Below, piece after piece: positions 1 to 9,187 of a stretch of 32,448 bases of DNA (position 1 is the stretch's first letter; every line of letters begins with the position of its first letter). The stretch covers positions 1-32,448 of the forward strand of contig JAAFGT010000049.1 of NCBI GenBank assembly GCA_010365215.1. The letters are read 5' to 3'. The translations under genes were made by a program, and so were the position numbers. The stretch comes from Acidipila sp. GTDB lineage: Bacteria; Acidobacteriota; Terriglobia; Acidiferrales; UBA7541. Below the pieces are notes generated by a model. That model worked only from the letters and a program-made list of their open reading frames with translations. It did not search any database and was not told the origin of the DNA.

Positions 1-1
1 C

Positions 2-979
<978 letters not shown>

Positions 980-1011
980 GCTCCGGGAAAGAGAGCAACT
1001 TCACCGCGCAG

Positions 1012-1455
1012 ATGTTACCCAAAAATCTGATCCTCGAAATGGTCGCCCCGGAGCGCCAGGTACTTCGCGAGACGGTGGATTCTGTCCAACTGCCGGGCCT
1101 CGATGGGGAGCTGGGTATTCTGCCCGGACACGCGCCGCTGCTCACCGAACTGGGCGTGGGCAAACTCAGCTACCGGCAGGGCAGCGAGGTCCATACGGCG
1201 ACGGTGATGCGCGGGTTCGCCGAAGTTCTGGCGGGCCGCGTGATCGTGCTGGCGGAGCGCTCCGAACGCGCCGAGGAAATCGATGTGACTCGCGCGCGGG
1301 CTGCGCTCGAACGCGCCGAAAAGCGCCTTATTCCCGCGGCCGATTCCGACGTGGACTTCGCTCGCGCGCAAGACGCCTTGCGCCGCGCACTGCTCCGCGT
1401 GCAGGTAGGCGAAACGCGAGGCATGCTCACCGGCGCTACCGTAAAACACGGATAA
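1012..1455 (+). CDS. atpC: F1Fo ATP synthase subunit epsilon
   Basis: Epsilon subunit of the central stalk, which couples rotor and catalytic head and can restrain ATP hydrolysis. The 147-residue protein has the N-terminal beta-sandwich signature: LEMVAPERQVL, then LPGLDGELGILPGHAPLLTELGVG. The C-terminal half (about residues 85-135) is an Ala/Arg/Glu-rich helical hairpin. The start ATG lies 33 bases after the atpD stop, and the length is normal for the family. It is in the standard beta-epsilon order and should be cotranscribed with atpD. The C-terminal helices are slightly longer than in E. coli. Confidence 0.95.
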   Translation: MLPKNLILEMVAPERQVLRETVDSVQLPGLDGELGILPGHAPLLTELGVGKLSYRQGSEVHTATVMRGFAEVLAGRVIVLAERSERAEEIDVTRARAALERAEKRLIPAADSDVDFARAQDALRRALLRVQVGETRGMLTGATVKHG

Positions 1456-1498
1456 GAATCAATACGGCGGCGCTACAAGGAAAGTCGCGAAAACTTCG

Positions 1499-1753
1499 AT
1501 GGCAGACATTGTGATGTACTCGTCACCGTGGTGCGGCGATTGCCGCCAGGCGCAGAAGTTTTTGACGGAGCGCGGCGTGGCCTTCCGCGAAATTAACGTG
1601 GACGAAGACCCTGACGCGGAAGATCTGGTCCTCAAGGTCAATAAGGGGCGCCGCAAAGTCCCTACGTTTGCCGTAGACGGCCGTTACTTTTCTTGCAGCC
1701 CGTTCGATCCCCATCAGCTTTCGCGCGAACTGAATATTGCTGCTAAGTCGTAG
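1499..1753 (+). CDS. Glutaredoxin/mycoredoxin-like thioredoxin-fold protein
   Basis: Small cytoplasmic thiol-disulfide oxidoreductase of 84 residues. The active site is WCGDC (Cys12 and Cys15) right after the first beta strand, the position expected for glutaredoxin. The cis-proline motif KVPTF and the segment FAVDGRYFSC follow. The length and the CxxC with a short C-terminal helix fit the mycoredoxin/NrdH-like group. It begins 43 bases after atpC on the same strand, so it may be read through from the atp operon, but nothing indicates a role in ATP synthase function. An extra cysteine (FSCSP, near residue 66) follows the cis-Pro region. The substrate cannot be inferred. Confidence 0.85.
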   Translation: MADIVMYSSPWCGDCRQAQKFLTERGVAFREINVDEDPDAEDLVLKVNKGRRKVPTFAVDGRYFSCSPFDPHQLSRELNIAAKS

Positions 1754-1801
1754 TTCTTCCCGGTTTCAATGCGCGAGACGGTTTTCAGGCGCGGTTTAAA
1801 T

Positions 1802-2974
1802 CTACAAACCCACGCCGCGAGTCATCACGCCGGTCACTCGCAATTCCGAATCCAGCAGCACAATATCCGCATCGGCGCCGGGAATCAGCGCGCCCTTTCT
1901 TCCCTCCATACCCAATAGGCGCGCCGGATTGAGCGTGGCCATTTGCACCGCAGCGTTAAGTGGCGCGCCCAGAGCCACAATATTCCGCACGGCGCGATCC
2001 AGCGTCAGTGTGCTTCCAGCCAGGCGGCCTTCGGAATTTCTCGACACACCGCGCGCAACGCTGACTTCAAGATTGCCCAGCAGATAATTTCCGTCGGGCA
2101 TCCCCGTGGCCGCGGTAGCGTCGCTCACCAGCAGGACGCTGTTGAATCCCTTGGCCGCCAGCAGCAACCGGATGGCCGGTCCGTCCACGTGCACGCCATC
2201 CGCGATCACCTCCGCGGTCATGCGCGGGTCGGTGAGCGCGGCTCCCAGGACGCCGGTCTCGCGATGCGAGAAGGGACGCATGGCATTAAAGATGTGGACG
2301 GCGTGCCGGGCGCCGCGATCTACCGCCGCCTCGGCCTCTGCGTAGGTGGCGTTGGTGTGCCCCAGGGCCACCACCAGCCCTGCCGCGCGAGCCGCCGCAA
2401 CGCATTCCAGCGCTCCAGGCAGCTCGGGGGCGATGGTGAGAATCTTTGCGCAGCCATCGGCTGCAGCCAGCAATTTTTTCAACCCTTCGCGAGTTGGCTC
2501 CGCCAGCCATTCGGGAGGGTGCACGCCGCGCTGCTGCGGACTCAGGAACGGACCCTCCAGGTGGATACCCAAAATTTCGGCTGAGGTGCCGCCATGTTCG
2601 CCTGACACGGAATTTTCGCGCACAAAACGCGCGATGCCTTCGAGGCTGCGTGAGGTAACTTCGGCGCTGGCTGTGATTGTAGTGGCTACCAGCGACGTTG
2701 TGCCATGCTGCGCCACCTTCTGTGTCACCTGGCTGAGCGCTGCTGCAGTGGCTTCCATTACGTCGCGCCCGCCGGCGCCATGAATGTGCGCATCGACGAA
2801 GCCGGGAACAGCGGTCATACCGCGCGCGTGAATTTCGCGGGCGCCTGGCGGCGCAGTCATCGCCTCGCGGCGACCTACTGCGGTAATCCTCCCGTCTTCC
2901 ACGATCACCGCGCCGCCGGGAATTTCTTCCAGCGGGGTGAGCAGACGGTCCGCAGTCAACATCAGCCAAGTCAC
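1802..2974 (-). CDS. nagA: N-acetylglucosamine-6-phosphate deacetylase
   Basis: Amidohydrolase-family enzyme that removes acetate from N-acetylglucosamine-6-phosphate, feeding amino sugars from cell-wall recycling or chitin into glycolysis. The 390-residue protein has the metal-binding HIH in PGFVDAHIHGAGG (about residues 58-69). The motifs HLEGPF, GHTNATY, HIFNAM and the catalytic-Asp segment LVSDATAATG follow in the family order. The start is a GTG at 2974; an ATG four codons in (2962) is also possible. No nagB, transporter or regulator adjoins it; it stands alone, convergent with the atp-glutaredoxin block. No terminator is obvious in the 48-base gap between them. Confidence 0.93.
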   Translation of the reverse strand: MTWLMLTADRLLTPLEEIPGGAVIVEDGRITAVGRREAMTAPPGAREIHARGMTAVPGFVDAHIHGAGGRDVMEATAAALSQVTQKVAQHGTTSLVATTITASAEVTSRSLEGIARFVRENSVSGEHGGTSAEILGIHLEGPFLSPQQRGVHPPEWLAEPTREGLKKLLAAADGCAKILTIAPELPGALECVAAARAAGLVVALGHTNATYAEAEAAVDRGARHAVHIFNAMRPFSHRETGVLGAALTDPRMTAEVIADGVHVDGPAIRLLLAAKGFNSVLLVSDATAATGMPDGNYLLGNLEVSVARGVSRNSEGRLAGSTLTLDRAVRNIVALGAPLNAAVQMATLNPARLLGMEGRKGALIPGADADIVLLDSELRVTGVMTRGVGL

Positions 2975-3130
2975 GCCTCATCCTACTGCAAAATTTACCG
3001 CGCACACACGGAGTTTCAGTGCGCTCGGCTCAGGCAGGAAATAAAACAACGGCAGGCGAACCATTTCTTCGTGACGGGCTCAGGAATGTTAGAATAATGC
3101 CCGAACCTAAATTAACCGGGAGGAACCCGA

Positions 3131-3301
3131 ATGGCGCATGAAAAGCGCTTTGTGGCCTGGAAGCGCCACCACCGCCGAAAGAAGTCTTCCAAGGCCAAGG
3201 TAAAGCTCTACGAAGAAGGGAAGCTGGCTCACGAAAAGCTTCCGGCGCTGGCGAAGGAATTTCTGCGCCGCAAGCGCCGCTTCCTGTTGCGCTCCGCCTG
3301 A
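3131..3301 (+). CDS. Very basic 56-residue protein, unknown function
   Basis: ORF of 56 codons starting MAHEKRFVAWKRHHRRKK and ending RRKRRFLLRSA. About 20 of the 56 residues are Lys or Arg, with three His as well, so the protein should bind nucleic acid or the ribosome. That is an inference from composition only; I recognise no family. A strong Shine-Dalgarno site (GGGAGGA, 3118-3124) sits six bases before the ATG. A plausible -10 (TAGAAT, 3090-3095) lies upstream with a weak -35. It is divergent from nagA and ends just before a strong hairpin at 3324-3346. The good ribosome site, own promoter region and flanking terminator argue that it is real. Confidence 0.7.
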   Translation: MAHEKRFVAWKRHHRRKKSSKAKVKLYEEGKLAHEKLPALAKEFLRRKRRFLLRSA

Positions 3302-3323
3302 GAAGTCCCTGCGAAAAGCAAAA

Positions 3324-3346
3324 GGGCAAGGCTAGTGGCCTTGCCC
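3324..3346 (-). terminator. Intrinsic terminator, minus strand (possibly bidirectional)
   Basis: Perfect 9-bp stem GGGCAAGGC/GCCTTGCCC with a 5-base loop. Read on the minus strand it is followed by TTTTGCTTTT, which suits the exported-protein gene whose stop is at 3386. It also lies 23 bases after the stop of the small plus-strand gene at 3131-3301 and could end that transcript, though without a clear T-tract on that side. Confidence 0.85.
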
Positions 3347-3385
3347 TCTTGCCGATCCGATGGTTATCTTGCCTGAAGCTTTCCC

Positions 3386-3712
3386 TTACTTTGCCGGCGC
3401 TGCTTCGATCTTGGTGACTTTGATGGTCGAACCATCCATGGTGCCGGTGACCTTTACGCTCTCGTTGGCGTGTGCGGCGGCGTCTGTCTGCGGATCGAGG
3501 ATGTAAACTTTCTTATCGACCACCAGGCCGTACTTGGCGCCGTGATCCTTAACGCACTTGCTGACGCACGCTGCGGAGTGATTCTCTTTGGCGCCGCAAT
3601 GATCGTCGGTGATCACTCCGGTCCACGAGCCGGCGGTGTCCTTTGCGACGGCCGCTCCGAACCCTCCGACCAGCGATAGTGCCAGCATCCAGAATACAAT
3701 TCGCTTGCTCAT
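3386..3712 (-). CDS. Small exported protein, acidobacterial GxxxDxxCG type
   Basis: A 108-residue protein with a clear signal peptide: MSKR, a hydrophobic core, and a likely cleavage after AAVA near residue 23. The mature part has SWTGVITDDHCGAK, then a Cys-rich stretch (HSAACVSKCVKDHGAKYGL), then a small beta domain ending VKVTGTMDGSTIKVTKIE. This layout matches a group of small secreted proteins common in Acidobacteriota and usually left as hypothetical (I believe DUF5818-like, from memory). The four cysteines suggest disulfides or metal binding outside the cytoplasm. No catalytic motif is visible. It has its own terminator at 3324-3346 and no operon partner. Confidence 0.8.
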   Translation of the reverse strand: MSKRIVFWMLALSLVGGFGAAVAKDTAGSWTGVITDDHCGAKENHSAACVSKCVKDHGAKYGLVVDKKVYILDPQTDAAAHANESVKVTGTMDGSTIKVTKIEAAPAK

Positions 3713-3844
3713 TTTTCCCCCTAGAATTCCTTAGAATTTGTCTCGGGCCCCGAATTGGCCGCCACTACCGCTACTTTTTCATACTGACACCCGCCTGTCC
3801 AGCGGATTCGTTTCCAGTTTATTGCCCTGCTTCGCTGCAAAAAA

Positions 3845-3878
3845 ACAGAGCGGGGACTCGCAGGAGTCCCCGCTCTGT
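3845..3878 (-). terminator. Strong intrinsic terminator, minus strand
   Basis: Perfect 15-bp inverted repeat (arms 3845-3859 and 3864-3878) with a GCAG loop. On the minus strand it is followed by seven T residues. It lies 22 bases beyond the stop of the coiled-coil gene (3900-4754). Confidence 0.93.
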
Positions 3879-3899
3879 CGTGTTGCGTCGTGAAAGAAC

Positions 3900-4754
3900 T
3901 TACTTGCCGGCGACCTGCGTTCCCGCTTTCTGGGTGCTCAGGTATCCGGTCACGGTGTTCTTGCCGATCTTGTTTACCACCATCTCGAGCTTGGAGCGGC
4001 TGCCATTGGTATAGAAGAAAATCGGCTCGTTGACCGAGCGGTTCTTCTTTTCCAAGTTCATGTCGTCCACGCCCATGCGCACGGTGTAGAGCCCTTTCTT
4101 CAGGTTGGTGCTGCGGAGCTCCAGGGTGACGTTGCCCACTTTCTGGCGATCCCCTTTGCCGGTGAGGGTGAATTCGTAATAATCACGCTCGCCCAGGCGG
4201 CGGAGTTGTTCGATTTCTTCGTGATTTTTGGCGATCAGCGTCCCAAACTCACTGCGAGCCATTTGCAGGCCCTGTTTGGTTGACTCCAGATCGGTGCGGA
4301 CACCGGTGACGTCTCCGCTGACGGACTTCAGTTCATCCGAGCTAGCCTTGGTAGCGAGCTCGCCTTTGACGATCTTGACGTTATCCGCCACGTCGGCGAT
4401 CTGCTTGCCGTACTGTTCCTTGATCTGTTTAGTTTCCTTGCGCTCGTGGCCCAAGGCGCCTTGGGTCTTCTTTACCCGGTCGTTGATTGCCACCAAATCG
4501 CTCTGTGCCTGCACGCGAGCCTGTTCGCTCTCCACCAGGCGCTGCTGAAGCTTGTCGACATTGGCATTGAGCGCCTGCACCTGCGTGCTGGCGTTCTGCT
4601 CGGCCGATTGAGCCTTGTGATTGGCATTCGAGCTCGACCAAAGTGCCCACCCCGCGAGCAGCGTCGGGACCAGAAGCCCTGCCACCAGCCAACGCGGCGT
4701 CCCACTGGTCTCTGTACGTACTACGTGTTCTTCGTTCACGTGATCAATAGACAT
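3900..4754 (-). CDS. Membrane-anchored coiled-coil protein, unknown function
   Basis: A 284-residue protein not recognised as a named family. Residues 1-20 are cytoplasmic. One transmembrane segment follows at about 22-40 (WLVAGLLVPTLLAGWALW). Residues about 45-185 are rich in Gln, Glu, Lys and Ala with heptad-like spacing, consistent with a long coiled coil. A beta-rich C-terminal domain (about 190-284; YYEFTLTGKGDRQKVGNVTLEL) completes it. The topology suggests an inner-membrane anchor with a periplasmic rod and a globular head. The start ATG has GGGAGGA about 10 bases upstream. It is a single-gene unit with a strong terminator; I assign no function. Confidence 0.8.
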   Translation of the reverse strand: MSIDHVNEEHVVRTETSGTPRWLVAGLLVPTLLAGWALWSSSNANHKAQSAEQNASTQVQALNANVDKLQQRLVESEQARVQAQSDLVAINDRVKKTQGALGHERKETKQIKEQYGKQIADVADNVKIVKGELATKASSDELKSVSGDVTGVRTDLESTKQGLQMARSEFGTLIAKNHEEIEQLRRLGERDYYEFTLTGKGDRQKVGNVTLELRSTNLKKGLYTVRMGVDDMNLEKKNRSVNEPIFFYTNGSRSKLEMVVNKIGKNTVTGYLSTQKAGTQVAGK

Positions 4755-5029
4755 AGTTATTTAGTCCTCCCACCTACCATCCATAGTGGCACGCTGGCGG
4801 CCAAACTCGCCCCAATCACGATTGTCCTGTAAAGTGCTTAAACTTATGGCTTTGGACACTGTTACGGTTTCTTGTATGTGAATTATGGCCAGGTTGGCAG
4901 GGAAAACTTTACGCAGTGCCACTATTTTCTGCTGGCCTAAGCTCTCCCCAAAACTGGCCCTTGGTACAGGTTTCAGACCTCTCCTACCTGGCCAAAAGGA
5001 CAGTTAGCGGCGGATCTTAACGATGAACT

Positions 5030-5893
5030 TTAATGGGCCACAGGCAACATGCTGCGAAGTGCGGCAATGCGCGCTTCGAGGGGCGGGTGGGTGCTGAAGA
5101 GGCCGGAAAGGAGCTGTCCCGCACTGAAAGGCGCAACGATATAGAGCGGCGCCGTGGCCGGAGTGGCTTCCATGGGAATACGTTTGTTGTAGGCGCCCAG
5201 TTTTTCGAGCGCGCTGATCAATCCCTCGGGATGGCCGACGATACGCGCGGCGGATTCATCGGCGGCGAATTCGCGCCGGCGCGAGATCATCAGCTGCAGC
5301 AGCAGGGCGGCGATGGGAGCGATGAAGATCATCAACAACGCCACAAGCGGGCTGGCGCCGCGGTCTTCGTCATCGCGCGAACCGCCCAGGCCGAAAAGCA
5401 TGGTAAAGCGGCCCATTTGCGCGAGATACGTAATCGTCCCGGCCAGGGTGGCGGCCACTGACGTGGTGAGAATGTCGTAGTTGCGCACATGCGAAAGCTC
5501 GTGGGCCAGCACGCCCTCAATCTCGTCGTCATTCATGTATTCGAGCAGTCCGGCGGTCACCGCTACCGATGCATGCCGCGGATTGCGTCCAGTGGCAAAC
5601 GCGTTGGGAGCCTGTTCCGGGATCACGAAAAGCTGCGGCATTTGCGGCAGATTAGCCTTGGCGGTGAGGCGTTCCACGATCTGATATAGCCGCGGCGCCT
5701 GCTCGCGGGTCACTGGTTGCGCGCCGCTCGAGGCCAAAGCGATGCGGTCGGAGAAAAAATATGCCCCTCCGTTCATCAACACCGCAAAGAACAGCGCGAA
5801 AGTGAAGCCGCTCTGTCCGCCAATCGCCTGGCCGACAAACAGCAGCAGCATGGTAAGACCGATCAGCCACAGGGCCGTTTTCAACGCATTCAT
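5030..5893 (-). CDS. htpX: HtpX-family membrane zinc metalloprotease
   Basis: M48B peptidase that degrades misfolded inner-membrane proteins, with its active site facing the cytoplasm. The 287-residue protein has N-terminal membrane segments (about 6-25 and 30-48), the zinc site HELSH at 131-135, and a further hydrophobic pair at about 145-200. The third zinc ligand is probably the Glu in REFAADESAA. The start ATG has GAGG upstream. It begins 25 bases after the clpB stop on the same strand, so hsp20, clpB and htpX form a quality-control run. Confidence in the family is high. Confidence 0.94.
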   Translation of the reverse strand: MNALKTALWLIGLTMLLLFVGQAIGGQSGFTFALFFAVLMNGGAYFFSDRIALASSGAQPVTREQAPRLYQIVERLTAKANLPQMPQLFVIPEQAPNAFATGRNPRHASVAVTAGLLEYMNDDEIEGVLAHELSHVRNYDILTTSVAATLAGTITYLAQMGRFTMLFGLGGSRDDEDRGASPLVALLMIFIAPIAALLLQLMISRRREFAADESAARIVGHPEGLISALEKLGAYNKRIPMEATPATAPLYIVAPFSAGQLLSGLFSTHPPLEARIAALRSMLPVAH

Positions 5894-5918
5894 AGGGCCT
5901 CGATTTCGCTCTACTTCA

Positions 5919-8531
5919 TTAAGATGCGGTGACGGCTTCTTTCGCTGCGTGCGTAAAGGTGAGTGCTCCCGAGCGATCGCGATTTACGGTCACGTGTTCG
6001 CCCGGAAGGATTTTGCCCTCCAGAATTTCCAGCGCAAGAGGATCCTGGATCAAACGCTGAATGGCGCGCCGCAGTGGCCGCGCGCCGTACACCGGATCGT
6101 AGCCTTCCTTGAAGAGCGCTTCGCGGGCCGCAGGCGTAAGCTCCAGGGTGATGTGGCGCGCCTCCAGCAGCTTGTCGACTTCCTTGATCTGCAACTCCAC
6201 GATCCTCTCCAGCTGTGCTTTGCCCAGCGGCCGGAACAGCACAATTTCATCCACGCGGTTCAGGAATTCCGGCCGGAAGATGGCGCGTAGAGCTTCGAGT
6301 GCCTGCTCGCGGGCGCGCGCAAAATCGGTTCCGGCAAATTCTGCGATGGCCGCGGAGCCGGCATTGCTGGTCATGACAATCACGGAATTACGGAAGTTGA
6401 CCACGCGGCCCTTGCCATCGGTGAGCCTGCCGTCTTCGAGCACCTGCAGCAGCGCGCCGAAAACGTCTGGATGGGCCTTCTCAATTTCGTCGAAGAGCAC
6501 CACCGAGTACGGGCGACGCCGCACCTGCTCGGTGAGCTGGCCGCCTTCTTCGTAACCCACGTACCCTGGGGGAGCGCCGATCAGCCGCGCCACGGAGTGC
6601 TTCTCCATGTATTCGGACATGTCCAGGCGGATCATGGCGTGCTCGTCGTCGAAAAGAAATTCCGCGAGCGCACGCGCCAGCTCGGTCTTGCCGACACCGG
6701 TTGGTCCCAGAAAGATGAACGACCCGATCGGCCGCCGCGGGTCCGCCAGGCCGGCACGGCTGCGGCGGATGGCGCTGGCCACTTTCCCGAGGGCGTCGTC
6801 CTGTCCCACCACCCGCTGCCGCAGCCGCTCTTCCATGGTGACCAGTTTCTGTACTTCACCTTCGAGCAGGCGGCCTGCGGGGATACCCGTCCACTTGCTC
6901 ACGACTCGCGCGATATCCTCTTCGTCTACTTCTTCTTTGAGCATGCGCCCGGATTTTTGGAGTTCCCCGAGTTTCTGCTGCGCCGCAGCCATCTCGCGTT
7001 CCTTGGCGGCCAGCAGGCCGTAGCGAATCTCCGCCACTTTGGCCAGGTTGCCCTCGCGTTCATAGCGCTGCTCGTCGGTCTTGGCTTGTTCGATCTCCTC
7101 TTTCACCTTTCGCAGGCGCGCGATAGCGTCCTTTTCCAGCTGCCACCGCGCTTTGCGGCCTTGCGACTCCTCTTTGAGCGCACCCAAATCTTTTTCGATC
7201 ACATTCAGCCGCTCGCGCGAGTGTTTATCCGTTTCGCGCAGCAGCGCCTGGCGTTCAATCTCCAGCTGCAGCACCTGGCGCTCGAGTTCGTCGATTTCAA
7301 CGGGCAGGGAATCGATCTCCATACGCAAACCGGCGGCGGCTTCGTCCACCAGGTCGATGGCTTTATCGGGAAGAAAGCGGTCGGCGATATAACGCTGCGA
7401 AAGTGTGGCCGCCGCGACAATCGCCGCGTCCTTGATGCGCACGCCGTGGTGCACTTCATAACGTTCTTTGAGGCCCCGCAGAATGGCAATGGTGTCTTCT
7501 ACGGAAGGCTCGCCCACCTGCACGGGCTGGAAGCGGCGCTCCAGTGCCGGATCTTTCTCGATGTATTTGCGGTATTCGTTGAGCGTGGTGGCGCCGATGG
7601 CGCGAAGCTCGCCGCGCGCCAGCGCCGGCTTCAGCATATTGGAGGCGTCCATGGCGCCTTCGGCGGCGCCCGCGCCCACCAGGGTATGCAGCTCGTCGAT
7701 GAAGAGAATGATCTGGCCACTGGCCTCGGTGACCTCTTTCAGGACGGCCTTAAGGCGGTCTTCGAATTCGCCGCGATATTTGGTTCCCGCAATCATCGAC
7801 GCCAGGTCCAAGGAGACGATGCGCTTCGGGCGGAGCACTTCAGACACATCGCCCGAAGCGATCCGCTGCGCCAGGCCCTCGACAATGGCCGTCTTGCCCA
7901 CGCCGGGCTCGCCGATCAATACCGGATTGTTTTTTGTGCGACGCGCCAGGATCTGCATCACGCGGCGAATCTCGTCATCGCGCCCAATGACTGGATCGAG
8001 CTTTCCCTGGCGAGCTTGCTCGGTCAGGTCACGCGCATATTTTTCCAGCGCCTGGTAGCTCGCCTCCGGAACCGCGGAGGTCACCCGGTGGCTGCCGCGT
8101 ACCGCCGCCAGGGCCTGCAACAACGCCTCGCGGGTCACCTGCTGCCGGGCCAGCACCTGCGCTGCGGCGTCGCGCCCGCCGCCCGCCAGCGCGAGCAGTA
8201 AATGTTCGGTCGAAACATATTCATCTTTGAACTGAGCGGCTTCCTCAAAGCTGCGCTTCAAGACGTCATTCGATGCTTTACTTAAATACTGCTCGCCGGC
8301 GCCGCTGACTTTAGGCAGATGCGCCAGATCTTTCTCAATCTCCGCGGCAACCGATTCGCCGCGCACACCGAGTTTGCCAAGCAGGGGTGGGACTACGCCC
8401 TCCTGCTGCTGCAGGAGTGCGGCCAACAAGTGCAGGGGTTCGACCTGCTGGTGGCCGTGAGTTGCGGCAAACTCTTGCGCGGCGGATAGGGCTTCTTGGG
8501 CTTTGAGAGTTAATTTGTCGAGGCGCATCAT
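5919..8531 (-). CDS. clpB: ATP-dependent disaggregase ClpB
   Basis: AAA+ chaperone that extracts polypeptides from aggregates together with DnaK. The 870-residue length is typical. An N-terminal Clp repeat domain (about 1-145) is followed by NBD1 with Walker A GEPGVGKT (207-214) and Walker B FIDE (277-280). The coiled-coil M-domain spans roughly 405-530, and NBD2 has Walker A GPTGVGKT (609-616) and the Walker B motif LFDEIEKAH. The M-domain together with the absence of a ClpP-binding loop distinguishes ClpB from ClpA/C. The start may be either of two adjacent ATGs at 8531 and 8528, with GGGAG about eight bases upstream. It lies 118 bases after hsp20 and 25 bases before htpX, so heat-shock co-regulation is likely. 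Confidence 0.97.
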   Translation of the reverse strand: MMRLDKLTLKAQEALSAAQEFAATHGHQQVEPLHLLAALLQQQEGVVPPLLGKLGVRGESVAAEIEKDLAHLPKVSGAGEQYLSKASNDVLKRSFEEAAQFKDEYVSTEHLLLALAGGGRDAAAQVLARQQVTREALLQALAAVRGSHRVTSAVPEASYQALEKYARDLTEQARQGKLDPVIGRDDEIRRVMQILARRTKNNPVLIGEPGVGKTAIVEGLAQRIASGDVSEVLRPKRIVSLDLASMIAGTKYRGEFEDRLKAVLKEVTEASGQIILFIDELHTLVGAGAAEGAMDASNMLKPALARGELRAIGATTLNEYRKYIEKDPALERRFQPVQVGEPSVEDTIAILRGLKERYEVHHGVRIKDAAIVAAATLSQRYIADRFLPDKAIDLVDEAAAGLRMEIDSLPVEIDELERQVLQLEIERQALLRETDKHSRERLNVIEKDLGALKEESQGRKARWQLEKDAIARLRKVKEEIEQAKTDEQRYEREGNLAKVAEIRYGLLAAKEREMAAAQQKLGELQKSGRMLKEEVDEEDIARVVSKWTGIPAGRLLEGEVQKLVTMEERLRQRVVGQDDALGKVASAIRRSRAGLADPRRPIGSFIFLGPTGVGKTELARALAEFLFDDEHAMIRLDMSEYMEKHSVARLIGAPPGYVGYEEGGQLTEQVRRRPYSVVLFDEIEKAHPDVFGALLQVLEDGRLTDGKGRVVNFRNSVIVMTSNAGSAAIAEFAGTDFARAREQALEALRAIFRPEFLNRVDEIVLFRPLGKAQLERIVELQIKEVDKLLEARHITLELTPAAREALFKEGYDPVYGARPLRRAIQRLIQDPLALEILEGKILPGEHVTVNRDRSGALTFTHAAKEAVTAS

Positions 8532-8577
8532 TTGGATTCTCCCGAGGCTTCTCGTCGCGGTTCACCGGAGATAACAA

Positions 8578-8637
8578 GGGGCCGGATGATCCAACCCGGC
8601 CCCAGTGGTTACCGGCACCAGCGTGACATGACGCTGG
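8578..8637 (-). other. Two hairpins between hsp20 and clpB
   Basis: Two inverted repeats lie just after the hsp20 stop. CCAGCGT/ACGCTGG has arms 8618-8624 and 8631-8637. GGGGCCGG/CCGGCCCC has arms 8578-8585 and 8596-8603 and is followed on the minus strand by the weak T-tract TTGTTA. They could partly terminate the hsp20 transcript, or stabilise its 3' end so that hsp20 is expressed above clpB. Neither has a strong U-run, so read-through into clpB is plausible. Confidence 0.5.
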
Positions 8638-8649
8638 ATATTGACGGAT

Positions 8650-9108
8650 TTACTTTCCGTTCGAAGAGACCGCCACCTTGATCTGCTTGGGTCGCGACTC
8701 TTCCCGCTTGGCCATTTTCACGGTCAGCACGCCGTTTCGATATTCAGCATCGATTCGCTCGGGGTTTACCGTGTTTGGGAGCGCGAAGCTGCGGCTAAAT
8801 GTGCCGTAGGCCCGTTCCACGCGCAGGTAGTTGTCCTGTCGTTCGCTCTGCTCGAACTTGCGTTCGCCAGAGATAGTCAGCATGTTGTTTTCGACGCGAA
8901 CGTCAATTTCCCTTTCGTCAAGGTCCGGCAGATCGGCTTTGAGCACTAACTCCTGCGCAGTTTCAAAAATATCTACAAGCGGAGCCCAAGCCGTCAGATT
9001 CGACGCTGAGCGATTGCCACGATTCACGCCGTTCTCGAAGAGTCGGTTTACTTCATCTTGCAAAGAAGTCAAGGTTCTGATGGGATCCCAGTGAGTGATA
9101 GTGTTCAT
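8650..9108 (-). CDS. Hsp20 / alpha-crystallin small heat-shock protein
   Basis: ATP-independent holdase that keeps unfolding proteins in a refoldable state for ClpB and DnaK. The 152-residue protein has a short N-terminal arm (HWDPIRTLTSLQDEVNRLFE). The alpha-crystallin domain runs from about 45 to 135 and includes LKADLPDLDEREIDVRVENNML and the diagnostic EYRNGVLTVKMAK. A short C-terminal extension ends it. The ATG has GGAGG seven bases upstream. A good promoter and a HAIR-like palindrome lie upstream. It leads the block hsp20, clpB, htpX on the minus strand. Confidence 0.95.
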   Translation of the reverse strand: MNTITHWDPIRTLTSLQDEVNRLFENGVNRGNRSASNLTAWAPLVDIFETAQELVLKADLPDLDEREIDVRVENNMLTISGERKFEQSERQDNYLRVERAYGTFSRSFALPNTVNPERIDAEYRNGVLTVKMAKREESRPKQIKVAVSSNGK

Positions 9109-9143
9109 CGTACGTCCTCCAAGAAGTGTCTACTGCGATAAGC

Positions 9144-9172
9144 AGCATATTATATGAGTGTATGAATGTCAA
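9144..9172 (-). promoter_or_regulatory. Sigma70-type promoter of hsp20
   Basis: On the minus strand a perfect -35 TTGACA (9167-9172) is followed after 17 bases by TATGCT (9144-9149). The predicted start of transcription is near 9137, giving a leader of about 29 bases with GGAGG. An inverted repeat AGTGT-N10-ACACT (9157-9176) overlaps the -35 and could be a repressor site. The surrounding 80 bases are much more AT-rich than the rest of the window. Confidence 0.65.
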
Positions 9173-9187
9173 CACTAATCTTGAATT

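Noticed and set aside
6471-8201. 576-residue open frame on the plus strand, opposite clpB
   Set aside because: It is antisense to the intact ClpB frame, with no family motif and no ribosome site. Long antisense frames are expected in GC-rich DNA.
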